From a virus, in the IMG/VR virus record IMGVR_UViG_3300046375_000022, positions 1 to 49,852 of that record: a DNA stretch of 49,852 nt. One strand, written 5' to 3'. The notes below the pieces were generated by a model. The model worked only from the letters and a program-made list of their open reading frames with translations. It searched no databases and had not been told where the DNA came from. Positions 39,712 to 47,031 of the stretch are shown here, piece after piece; positions within the stretch are counted from its first letter, which is position 1; every line of letters starts with the position of its first letter. Position numbers and translations under genes: made by a program.

Positions 39712-40997
39712 ATCATTCCGACGACAATGAGAGAGTCCTCGTCGGGCTCATGATCAACCACCCCAATGTAGCGTGCGAAGCCGGACACAGAATTTCATCC
39801 CTCCAGTTTAATCACGATTTTTACCGCCGGGTTTTCGTCGCGGCTCGCGATGCTGCTAAGGATCAGCTGCTCAGTTTCGAGGAGGTCAAGCGCCGCATGA
39901 ACCTGCTCGATCAAGAAGAGCTGGGCCTGCTTGTGGAAGTTGCCGATGTCCGCTGCATCGAGGCTAGCGGCCGCCACTACATCGAGCGAGTTGTCGAGGC
40001 CAGCGCTCTTCGCAAATTCCGGTCCTCCTACCACGGCCTGGCAGACTCTATTGCGTCGCTCACGGTCGATGACGCGCTCGTCGCTAGCGAAGAAATGCGC
40101 AACTCGGTCCGCATTCCGAGCTTGTGGCACGGATGGCGCCAGTACGGCGACGAGTACGAGGCCGACATCCAGGATCGGGTCGACAACGCCGGGAAAATCA
40201 GGCTCGTCCAACTCGGGATCGCCCCAATCGACGACTGGATTTGCGGTTTTCAGGCCGGCCATCTGACTGTTATTTGCGCGAGACCCAAAACAGGAAAAAG
40301 CTTCCTGGCAGCCAAGTTGATCGACGAATCGACGGTTAAGCATGACATCCCAGGGTTGTACTGCTCGATTGAGATGAGCGCGGCCGAGACATACGATCGG
40401 CTCCTGGCCATGAGAAGCCATGTTTCGACCAAGCGGATACAAACCGGAAACGTGGCTCCAGAGGACTTGACGCGCCTGGGCGCCCTGCTTTACACCCTCA
40501 AGCAGAAGCCCCTCTCCTTCAGCCGGGAAGAGCGCGAGCCGCGCATCCTATCAGCGATCTCCGAAGCGATCCAGAAACACAAAATTCGTTACGTGGTCAT
40601 CGATTACTTGCAGCGGATTAAGTCCGAAAGCATTTATCGCAAAAAGTTCGAGGAGGTCGATCAGGTAACCGAAAACCTCAAGGCGTTCGCTAGCAAGAAT
40701 AACATCGCGATCGTGCTCTTATCGCAGGTCAATTTCCAGGGTTCAATGGCATTTTCGGCCTCATCAGAGGCGCACGCGGATGAAAAAATCATTCTTACGA
40801 GCATCAACGATTGCATACCGCGCCGGGTCAAAATAACGGTCGAATTCCAACGTCACGGACCGAGCGGAATGAGCTGTGAAACTGAATTTGATGGGGACAC
40901 CCGCTTTTTTGTTCCGGTCGAGCCGCTTGCGCCGAAGAGCAAAAAAGCGAGGAAACCTTACGCCGAGAGTGATGATGGGATTGACAAACTTTGTTAA
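39708..40997 (+). CDS. dnaB: DnaB-like replicative helicase
   Basis: 429 residues. N-terminal domain (FNHDFYRRVFVAARDAAKDQ) of the DnaB type up to about 110; then Walker A ARPKTGKS near 190-197, SIEMSAAETYDR near 220, Walker B YVVIDYLQR near 294, LLSQVN and the C-terminal arginine-bearing region. It unwinds DNA at the phage fork, recruiting host polymerase since no phage polymerase gene is seen in the window. Clusters with the initiator/loader-like gene. Confidence 0.85.
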   Translation: MNHSDDNERVLVGLMINHPNVACEAGHRISSLQFNHDFYRRVFVAARDAAKDQLLSFEEVKRRMNLLDQEELGLLVEVADVRCIEASGRHYIERVVEASALRKFRSSYHGLADSIASLTVDDALVASEEMRNSVRIPSLWHGWRQYGDEYEADIQDRVDNAGKIRLVQLGIAPIDDWICGFQAGHLTVICARPKTGKSFLAAKLIDESTVKHDIPGLYCSIEMSAAETYDRLLAMRSHVSTKRIQTGNVAPEDLTRLGALLYTLKQKPLSFSREEREPRILSAISEAIQKHKIRYVVIDYLQRIKSESIYRKKFEEVDQVTENLKAFASKNNIAIVLLSQVNFQGSMAFSASSEAHADEKIILTSINDCIPRRVKITVEFQRHGPSGMSCETEFDGDTRFFVPVEPLAPKSKKARKPYAESDDGIDKLC

Positions 40998-41010
40998 ACC
41001 GTAATAAATC
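40993..41010 (+). promoter_or_regulatory. Dispersed AT-rich motif at the end of dnaB
   Basis: GTTAAACCGTAATAAATC overlaps the helicase stop and precedes the next rightward gene group. Confidence 0.4.
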
Positions 41011-41096
41011 CTAACTCGGATCGCGGGGCGGGGATTGGCGCGCGAGTCTCGCCTGGCAACGCTCCTTTCCTTGTCCCCCGCGGCCGCCTGCCCAAC

Positions 41097-41255
41097 ATGA
41101 AAGCAAAATCGAGCCGCGGTGGAGGCCAAAGTCCGCCTTTGAGCCACACCGTAACCCCGACGCCGCACAAGCCGGTGGTCGGCAAAAAAACTAAGACTGA
41201 CCGTGAGCCGATGAGTACCAGCGAATACGGCGGTCACATGCGGAGGATCCGATGA
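41097..41255 (+). CDS. Small basic protein, unknown function
   Basis: 52 residues (MKAKSSRGGGQSPPLSHTVT ...), Lys/Arg/Pro-rich, ends in GGHMRRIR; ATGA overlap with the next gene. Preceded by a GC-rich 86-base leader. No motif recognised. Confidence 0.4.
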   Translation: MKAKSSRGGGQSPPLSHTVTPTPHKPVVGKKTKTDREPMSTSEYGGHMRRIR

Positions 41256-41449
41256 ACCTCGAACCACGAGCGCCCCAAGGACCCTCCGATGAGGAACTAA
41301 ACCGCATCCCGCCCGATCCGGTCCTGCCTCGATTCGGGGGCAATGACCTAGCCGCGAACATCATGAATCTCGGGATGTGCCCGATTGCCATGGGCGGCTA
41401 TGTTCCGGACCACTCAAGGGTCGTGGTCTCAACCCTGGAAAGCTACTGA
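41252..41449 (+). CDS. Small protein, unknown function
   Basis: 65 residues, Pro-rich N-terminus (PRAPQGPSDEELNRIPPDP). No family recognised. Overlaps both neighbours (ATGA, TGATG). Confidence 0.45.
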   Translation: MNLEPRAPQGPSDEELNRIPPDPVLPRFGGNDLAANIMNLGMCPIAMGGYVPDHSRVVVSTLESY

Positions 41450-41649
41450 TGGCCGCCAAGAAAACTCAGAGGGTCAACTTAGGTGAAAAGGGATCCTTCA
41501 CCGTTAAAAAAGGCGCTTATCATCGCGCCACCGGCATTCCGGAGGGAGAGAAAATCCCGATGAGCCGGATTAACGCCGACATCAAAAAAGGCGGCAGGAT
41601 CGGCAGGATGGCCAAGTCCGCCAAGGGTTTCAAGGCCATGAAAGGTTAG
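41449..41649 (+). CDS. Small basic phage protein
   Basis: 66 residues from ATG 41449. Lys-rich, with KKGAYHRATGIPEGEKIP and a GRIGRMAKSAKGFKAMKG tail; typical of small DNA-contacting virion or head proteins in phages. Overlaps the previous stop by one base. Confidence 0.5.
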   Translation: MAAKKTQRVNLGEKGSFTVKKGAYHRATGIPEGEKIPMSRINADIKKGGRIGRMAKSAKGFKAMKG

Positions 41650-41655
41650 AAGTCC

Positions 41656-41862
41656 ATGAGCATCAATGACGCCAACAAACTGACGACCGGCTCCAAGATT
41701 TTCTACAGGAATCTCACGAACCTGAAGAACTTCGCGGCAACGGTGACGAGCATTACGCCCGGCCAGACGCTGAGTGTCTCGGTGACAACGCCGGCGACCA
41801 CCCAGACCTACCCCTTGGGCGGGGACGGAACGTGCGAGATCCCGATCTCAGCGCTCAATTAG
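41656..41862 (+). CDS. Small beta-rich protein, unknown function
   Basis: 68 residues, beta-type with Thr-rich strands (ATVTSITPGQTLSVSVTTPA). Could be a minor structural protein. No family recognised. Confidence 0.45.
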   Translation: MSINDANKLTTGSKIFYRNLTNLKNFAATVTSITPGQTLSVSVTTPATTQTYPLGGDGTCEIPISALN

Positions 41863-41865
41863 GAG

Positions 41866-42042
41866 ATGCCGAATAAACCATTACGCCGGAGCACCTCAAA
41901 GCCTCAGCAACACCTGATGGGCGCGGCTCTGGCGGTCAAGCGCGGGGAATCAAAGGGTTTCCCCGAGGCCCGTAAGGTTGCTAGCGGAATGACTGAAAAG
42001 CAGCTTCGGGAATTTGCCCGCAAGCCCAAGAAACGGAAATGA
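41866..42042 (+). CDS. DUF3008-like small basic protein
   Basis: 58 residues. KPQQHLMGAALAVKRGES and ARKVASGMTEKQLREFARK match DUF3008, a short protein in bacteria and phages of unknown role. Start ATG with GGAGATG overlap of its own Shine-Dalgarno. Follows the preceding stop by three bases. Confidence 0.65.
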   Translation: MPNKPLRRSTSKPQQHLMGAALAVKRGESKGFPEARKVASGMTEKQLREFARKPKKRK

Positions 42043-42046
42043 TCTG

Positions 42047-42529
42047 ATGGGTCTTCCCGTATCCAATCAACCTAGTTGGGGCGACTCGACCGCGATTTCA
42101 GCAGTGAAAATAAACGGCGTTTTGTCTGCTCAGGCTGGAGACATTTCGCCGCCGGCAGGCAGCGGTTTACTGACACTCAAGCCGTCCAGCGGCGATTCGC
42201 TTGAAATGTCACTTCGCAAGATCAACGGGCTGCTCGCCAACGGCTACGTGCCGCTCAACGGAACTGCGCAGCTCGGTCAGGTGGCACTTGCAGCTAAGCT
42301 TGATGATCCATCTGTGCCTGGTCCGCAAGGCAGTTTCATCATTCTTGCCGACCCCGCCGGAAGCAAAGCAAGTCTCGCGATGGGCGATTTATACATAATC
42401 TGGACAAATAAAGGTGATACGGCTCGAACTGGTATTTACGTAGACGCGAGTGGCGACCTTTACGCCTACCAAATCAACGGTCCGAACGCGGGAAAGAGAG
42501 TCGATTTTTGCAAAGGCGCTTGGAGATGA
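42047..42529 (+). CDS. Putative minor structural protein
   Basis: 160 residues from ATG 42047. Repeated SAVKINGVLSA and SLRKINGLLAN segments in the first half, then a beta region with MGDLYIIWTNKGDTARTG like fibre modules. Likely structural, small fibre or base component; inference only. Confidence 0.45.
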   Translation: MGLPVSNQPSWGDSTAISAVKINGVLSAQAGDISPPAGSGLLTLKPSSGDSLEMSLRKINGLLANGYVPLNGTAQLGQVALAAKLDDPSVPGPQGSFIILADPAGSKASLAMGDLYIIWTNKGDTARTGIYVDASGDLYAYQINGPNAGKRVDFCKGAWR

Positions 42530-42538
42530 CTGATCCGC

Positions 42539-42793
42539 ATGAACCCTGACCCGCAATGGCGAATAATTCTCTACTGGGGAACGGTGATCTCGTTCTTCAC
42601 GTTGCCCTTGGTTGTGTTCGTCATTCATTTGAGTGCGATCATTTGGCCGGAAAAATTTATGGGGAATGCCCAAGGACATGGTGCTGAGTTTAAATACGTC
42701 TTCGAGTTTCACCGTACGTTAGCAGCCCTCGTCTTTGGGCTGGCCGGCCTGCACACCGGTCAGGTGGTAGCGGCTTCTAAGCGCAGCGACTGA
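42539..42793 (+). CDS. Candidate holin
   Basis: 84 residues with two hydrophobic helices (about 8-33 and 60-78). It lies just before the endolysin gene, is of holin size and topology, and ends with a basic tail. No family assigned by sequence. Confidence 0.6.
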   Translation: MNPDPQWRIILYWGTVISFFTLPLVVFVIHLSAIIWPEKFMGNAQGHGAEFKYVFEFHRTLAALVFGLAGLHTGQVVAASKRSD

Positions 42794-42804
42794 AAAGCAT
42801 AATA

Positions 42805-43548
42805 ATGAGCTATCCCGTTAACTTCATGGTGGTTGATCTCTCGCACTACGACCCGGCGAGCGACTACAATAAGGTGAAGGCCGCCGGCATCGTGGGCGTG
42901 ATTTACAAAGCGACGCAAGGCGCCGGCTACCAGGACCCGACCTATAACGCGCAACGCACGGCCGCGCTCAAAGCCGGCTTAAAATGGGGCGCGTACCATT
43001 TCGGCGATGGGAGCGACGTAAAAAAACAAATCGCCAATTTTCTCGGGTTTGCGCAGATCGATCCCGAAACAATGTTTTGTCTGGACTATGAGCCTAACAA
43101 CTCGAGTCAAATGTCCTTGGCCCAAGCCAAGGATTTCATCAAAGAAGCCGAGGACGGCCTGGGACGTCCTTGTGAGTGTGTGCTCTACAGTGGAAGCCAG
43201 ATCAAGGAGCAGTTAGGAAACAAGAAGGATGAGTTTTTCGGGGCGCGCCGACTCTGGCTGGCGCAATATGGCCCGACTCCGAGCTGGCCGCCGGCCTGGG
43301 ATAAGTTCTGGCTCTGGCAATATTCGGGTGACGGACAAGGACCCCAACCTCACACTGTCTCTGGCTGCAGTCCGAACATTGATTGCAACAGCTACGACGG
43401 AAGCCCAGAGCAGCTAGCGGCCGAATGGGCAAGCGGGCAGCCTCAACCCGCACCGCCGCCACCGAGCGATCTTATCGTGACGATCTCTATCAACGCGCCG
43501 CCAGGCGTGACGGTCAATGTAGTGCAAAGCGCAGCACAACAACCATGA
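42805..43548 (+). CDS. GH25-type endolysin
   Basis: 247 residues. FMVVDLSHYDPASDYNKVKA at the start, IVGVIYKATQG near 30, YHFGDG near 70 and the acidic MFCLDYEPNN near 90 follow glycoside hydrolase family 25 (muramidases cleaving MurNAc-GlcNAc bonds). WQYSGDGQG near 170 fits the end of the barrel. The last 45 residues, Pro-rich and then hydrophobic, may anchor or bind. No signal peptide, so holin is needed. ATGA overlap with the next gene. Confidence 0.8.
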   Translation: MSYPVNFMVVDLSHYDPASDYNKVKAAGIVGVIYKATQGAGYQDPTYNAQRTAALKAGLKWGAYHFGDGSDVKKQIANFLGFAQIDPETMFCLDYEPNNSSQMSLAQAKDFIKEAEDGLGRPCECVLYSGSQIKEQLGNKKDEFFGARRLWLAQYGPTPSWPPAWDKFWLWQYSGDGQGPQPHTVSGCSPNIDCNSYDGSPEQLAAEWASGQPQPAPPPPSDLIVTISINAPPGVTVNVVQSAAQQP

Positions 43549-44636
43549 GCAATGAACTCAAGCAGGTCGTGCTAGCATTTTCGGTAACGCCCTGTTTCAT
43601 CGCCCAGGACACGCCCGGGCCCTACAATCAGGAGGAGTTGGGGATCATGTGGCTAAAGTGGGCGGCCGAACTTTCCGCTGAATCGATCCGCAAGTACGAG
43701 CTCGTCTTGCTAGCGCCGGCGAAGACCGAATTACCCCAAGACGCACTCAATGCCTGGGGGAAAGTCACCAAGTTCGTCGAAAATCACGGCGTCGCGTCCT
43801 GGCCGCTTGGGCCAAACCGGGTCTTCCAACAGGTCCAGTGGTTTTACATCCACAAGAAGCTCAAAGGCGCTTTTTTTTGGGTTGAACCCGATTGCGTGCC
43901 CCTTACTCCCGACTGGCTTGACCTGGTCGCCGACCAATACCGTCTTTGCGATAAGCCCTTTATGGGCGCCATAGTCGAGCCGGATCCGCCCAAGAACAGG
44001 GCGCCCAGGCACATGACCGGCAACGCGGTCTACCCGGAGAACGCCTATCTGCTAGCGCCCAAAATCATGGAGGCCTACCACACGGCCTGGGACGTCCAGG
44101 CCGCGCCTCAGATCCTGCGCCAGGTGCACCCGACCAAGCTGATCCAACACGATTGGCGCAGCCCCGAAATTACGGATGCGGCGGATCTGCGCCGGCGTCT
44201 CTTGCCTGACACGGTGCTTTTTCACTCCGACAAGTACGGCGCGATCTCGAGGATCCTGGGCAAGACCAGGCGCGAGGAATCCCCACCGCCGGCCAAGCCT
44301 CCGGATATTCCGATCCTCGAGTACGCCGCTAGCAAAGGAGTTTCAGTAGCTTCCTATGATGATACAGTCGCCCCGTCCCCATCCCTTGATGACGCGCTTC
44401 GGATCGTCAAGGAAGCCAGCGCCACCGATCCGCTCATCCGTAAGCGGGTCGCAAAATTCATGGTCCTTAACAACATCGTCAACCACGGCCATTGCACCCA
44501 GTACGGCAAAGCTTTTGGCGGCAAAAAAGGGGCGAAATATAAGACGCCGGCGGCACGCGGAGAGTCATCGCTCACTGACGAGGAGTTTAAGCAACGGATA
44601 GCGTCCAAGAATGCTCCAGCCGCACTCACAAACTGA
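43545..44636 (+). CDS. Glycosyltransferase-like protein
   Basis: 363 residues from ATG 43545. VVLAFSVTPC start and LKGAFFWVEPDCVPLTPDWLD near 105-125 resemble the GT-A type D-x-D region (here EPD), followed by WDVQAAPQIL. No transmembrane segment. C-terminal 90 residues are helical and basic. Position between lysis and packaging genes is unusual; it may modify a virion or host glycan. Overlaps the terminase start by 26 bases. Confidence 0.55.
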   Translation: MSNELKQVVLAFSVTPCFIAQDTPGPYNQEELGIMWLKWAAELSAESIRKYELVLLAPAKTELPQDALNAWGKVTKFVENHGVASWPLGPNRVFQQVQWFYIHKKLKGAFFWVEPDCVPLTPDWLDLVADQYRLCDKPFMGAIVEPDPPKNRAPRHMTGNAVYPENAYLLAPKIMEAYHTAWDVQAAPQILRQVHPTKLIQHDWRSPEITDAADLRRRLLPDTVLFHSDKYGAISRILGKTRREESPPPAKPPDIPILEYAASKGVSVASYDDTVAPSPSLDDALRIVKEASATDPLIRKRVAKFMVLNNIVNHGHCTQYGKAFGGKKGAKYKTPAARGESSLTDEEFKQRIASKNAPAALTN

Positions 44637-46377
44637 TGAGATTTGGCCCTTCTACTTCGAGGCATTTGGCGAGCTGCCCACGATCCAGAAGCTGCTCTAC
44701 TGCGCCAGGCATGAACCGGATCCCGAGCTAGCGGAGTTCTACCTCGGCCGCTACGAGTACCGCAAACGGGCGATTCAGACGATATGGAAAGGGGAAGACG
44801 TCCTCTGGCACGGCTGGATTGACCGGGCGCTGCGAAGCTTCTGCGATTACAACTGGATTACCTGGACCGGGCCGGCCGGCAGCGGGAAGTCATTTGAGGC
44901 CTCCTTATTCGCGCTCGAATACTGGATGGAGGAGCCGGATCGCACGAGCGTCATCATGGCTAGCACGACCAAGAGCGCGCTAGCACGCCGGCTCTGGTAT
45001 TATGTCCAAGATCTGCACGCTAAAATCCATCCGGAGGCCGGCCCAAAGGGTGACGCGGTTTATTCCGAATACCTCATCCGCTGGAAGATGGGTGATAAGA
45101 AGAATGGGATCTTCGGTTTGGCGGTCGAGGATGGTCCGATCGAAGAAGCTCTACACAACCTTATCGGGTTTCATAACAATAGAGTTCTTCTCATCGTGGA
45201 TGAAGCGCCAGGGGTACGCGAGGCGCTCTTCCAGGCGTGCGATAACCTGAGCAAGAATCCGGAATTTAAATGTCTGATGATGGGCAATGCCGAGTCGCGC
45301 GAGGATCCGCACGGGCGATTTAGCGAGCCGCTCTACGGCTGGATTTCGGTTGACCCGGAGAAAGATGAGCAATGGGAAACCCAAGGCGGCATGGCCCAGG
45401 GGAACGGCGTTTGCGTTTTCTTTGACGGCCGCAAGAGCCCGGCAATCGTCGAAGAGGAGGGTAAAAAGCGTTACCCCTTTTTGATCAATCAGGCTCAGAT
45501 CGACGCGGCGCTTGATTTCTACAAGACGCCCGATGACCCCCGCTTCTGGAGTCAATCAATCGGATTCTGGCCGCCGATCACCCTGCGACGCACCGTGCTA
45601 GACGAGCGGATCGTCAACAATACTCACGCTAAAGAGCCGGCCAGTTGGTACACGAGCTTTCAATGGTGCGCTACACTTGACCCCAGTTACGAAGGCGGGG
45701 ACCGCAAGGTGTTTCAACCTTTCAAAATGGGCCGGCTCGGTCCGGATGAGTCCTACCGCTGGCAGATCGAATTCGCTAAGCCTGTGGAGCTCAAGATCTC
45801 GATTAAGGAGGAAGCCGAAGTCCACTACCAGATCGTCAACCAGTGCGTTGACCTGTGCGAGATGCTGAAAATTCCGCCTCACAGGTTCGCCATTGGCTCG
45901 AGCGGTGAAGGCGGAGGCCTGCTCTCAATCTTTCGCCGTGAATGGGGGGCAGTCGTCGGGATCGAAGAAGCCGGCGAAGTTTCCGCGCGGCCAATCTCAA
46001 ACTCTAACCCTAAACCCTGCAATGAAGAGTACGACCGTGTTGTTACTGAGCTTTGGTTTGCTGTGCGTGAATTTGCTCTGCACAGCTGCCTGCGCGGGAT
46101 GCCTGACGAAGCGCTGCGCGAGTTCTACGCGCGGCGTTGGGATATCCAGAATCATAAGGTCCGGCTCGAGACCAAAAAAGAGCTTAAAATGCATTTCAGG
46201 CGCTCCCCGGACTACGCCGATGCGTGTGCCTTTTGTGTTGAGTTAGCGCGCCGGCTAGGCGCGATCGCCGGCAACCAGCGACTGGAAAAGGTTAACCCCT
46301 GGGGGAAAAAGGACCAGGAACAGTACGACGAAATGATCCAGGACGAACGAAGCTTTTGCTATAGCGGTGCGGAGTGA
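44611..46377 (+). CDS. terL: Terminase large subunit
   Basis: 588 residues. Walker A TGPAGSGKSF near 85-93, Walker B RVLLIVDEAPG near 190-199, MMGNAES motif III near 222. The RNase-H-like nuclease contains ATLDPSYEGGD near 355 and the final acidic motif SPDYADACAF near 535. Packages DNA into the procapsid through the portal. No small subunit is recognised beside it. Start ATG 44611 is the only in-frame candidate. Confidence 0.85.
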   Translation: MLQPHSQTDEIWPFYFEAFGELPTIQKLLYCARHEPDPELAEFYLGRYEYRKRAIQTIWKGEDVLWHGWIDRALRSFCDYNWITWTGPAGSGKSFEASLFALEYWMEEPDRTSVIMASTTKSALARRLWYYVQDLHAKIHPEAGPKGDAVYSEYLIRWKMGDKKNGIFGLAVEDGPIEEALHNLIGFHNNRVLLIVDEAPGVREALFQACDNLSKNPEFKCLMMGNAESREDPHGRFSEPLYGWISVDPEKDEQWETQGGMAQGNGVCVFFDGRKSPAIVEEEGKKRYPFLINQAQIDAALDFYKTPDDPRFWSQSIGFWPPITLRRTVLDERIVNNTHAKEPASWYTSFQWCATLDPSYEGGDRKVFQPFKMGRLGPDESYRWQIEFAKPVELKISIKEEAEVHYQIVNQCVDLCEMLKIPPHRFAIGSSGEGGGLLSIFRREWGAVVGIEEAGEVSARPISNSNPKPCNEEYDRVVTELWFAVREFALHSCLRGMPDEALREFYARRWDIQNHKVRLETKKELKMHFRRSPDYADACAFCVELARRLGAIAGNQRLEKVNPWGKKDQEQYDEMIQDERSFCYSGAE

Positions 46378-46379
46378 AA

Positions 46380-47009
46380 ATGCAGCGACTGATTGAAAAA
46401 TCCACGGTCCCCCCAGATGGCTTTCGCTACTTCCAGCCTGAGACCAGAACGACCGTTCGCGCGCCCGATTACGATAACCTCTTTGTCGAGGTAGCTAAAC
46501 ATCGCAAAGTTAACAACATTCCGCTGGGCGCCCTATGGCAAGGCGAAGTGGAAAATCAACTCTGCGAGCAACTCCCTCCAGGCTTCTGCAAGCAAGAGGA
46601 TCCGTTTAAAGACCGGCGCAACGTCTTTACCCGGGTCGGCTGGGACGATGTTCTACATGGAACACAATCGGTTGTTAGCTGGGCGGTCCATGGGGGCCAG
46701 TACGTTGACCAAGTGCTAGCGGATTCGCGCGCAGCGATCTGCGCTGGCTGTTACTACAACGTGCAGATCGGAGGCCTGTGTGGCGCCTGCACCGCGCTCC
46801 AGAACCTGGTGGCCAAAACAACCAGCGGCAGGCACACCAGCTCGGACGCGTTCCTCAAGGCCTGCGCTGTGTGCAAGTGCGCAAACGCCGTCCAGGTGCA
46901 CATGCGAACCGAGGACCTCGCAAAAGGGGTTCCGGAGGCGATGCTGAGTCAGTTCCCTGGGTTCTGCTGGAAGCGAGCCGAAATAGAAATGATCCGCGGG
47001 ATCCCGTAA
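46380..47009 (+). CDS. Cys-rich protein between terminase and portal
   Basis: 209 residues from ATG 46380 (a GTG at 46374 overlaps the terminase stop). CAGCYYNVQIGGLCGAC and CAVCKCANA form two to three Cys pairs suitable for zinc. FVEVAKHRKVNNIPLGALW near the start is a DNA-binding-type helix. Its position suggests a role in packaging or portal assembly; function unproven. Confidence 0.5.
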   Translation: MQRLIEKSTVPPDGFRYFQPETRTTVRAPDYDNLFVEVAKHRKVNNIPLGALWQGEVENQLCEQLPPGFCKQEDPFKDRRNVFTRVGWDDVLHGTQSVVSWAVHGGQYVDQVLADSRAAICAGCYYNVQIGGLCGACTALQNLVAKTTSGRHTSSDAFLKACAVCKCANAVQVHMRTEDLAKGVPEAMLSQFPGFCWKRAEIEMIRGIP

Positions 47010-47031
47010 ACGATTAATAGAAATTATAATC

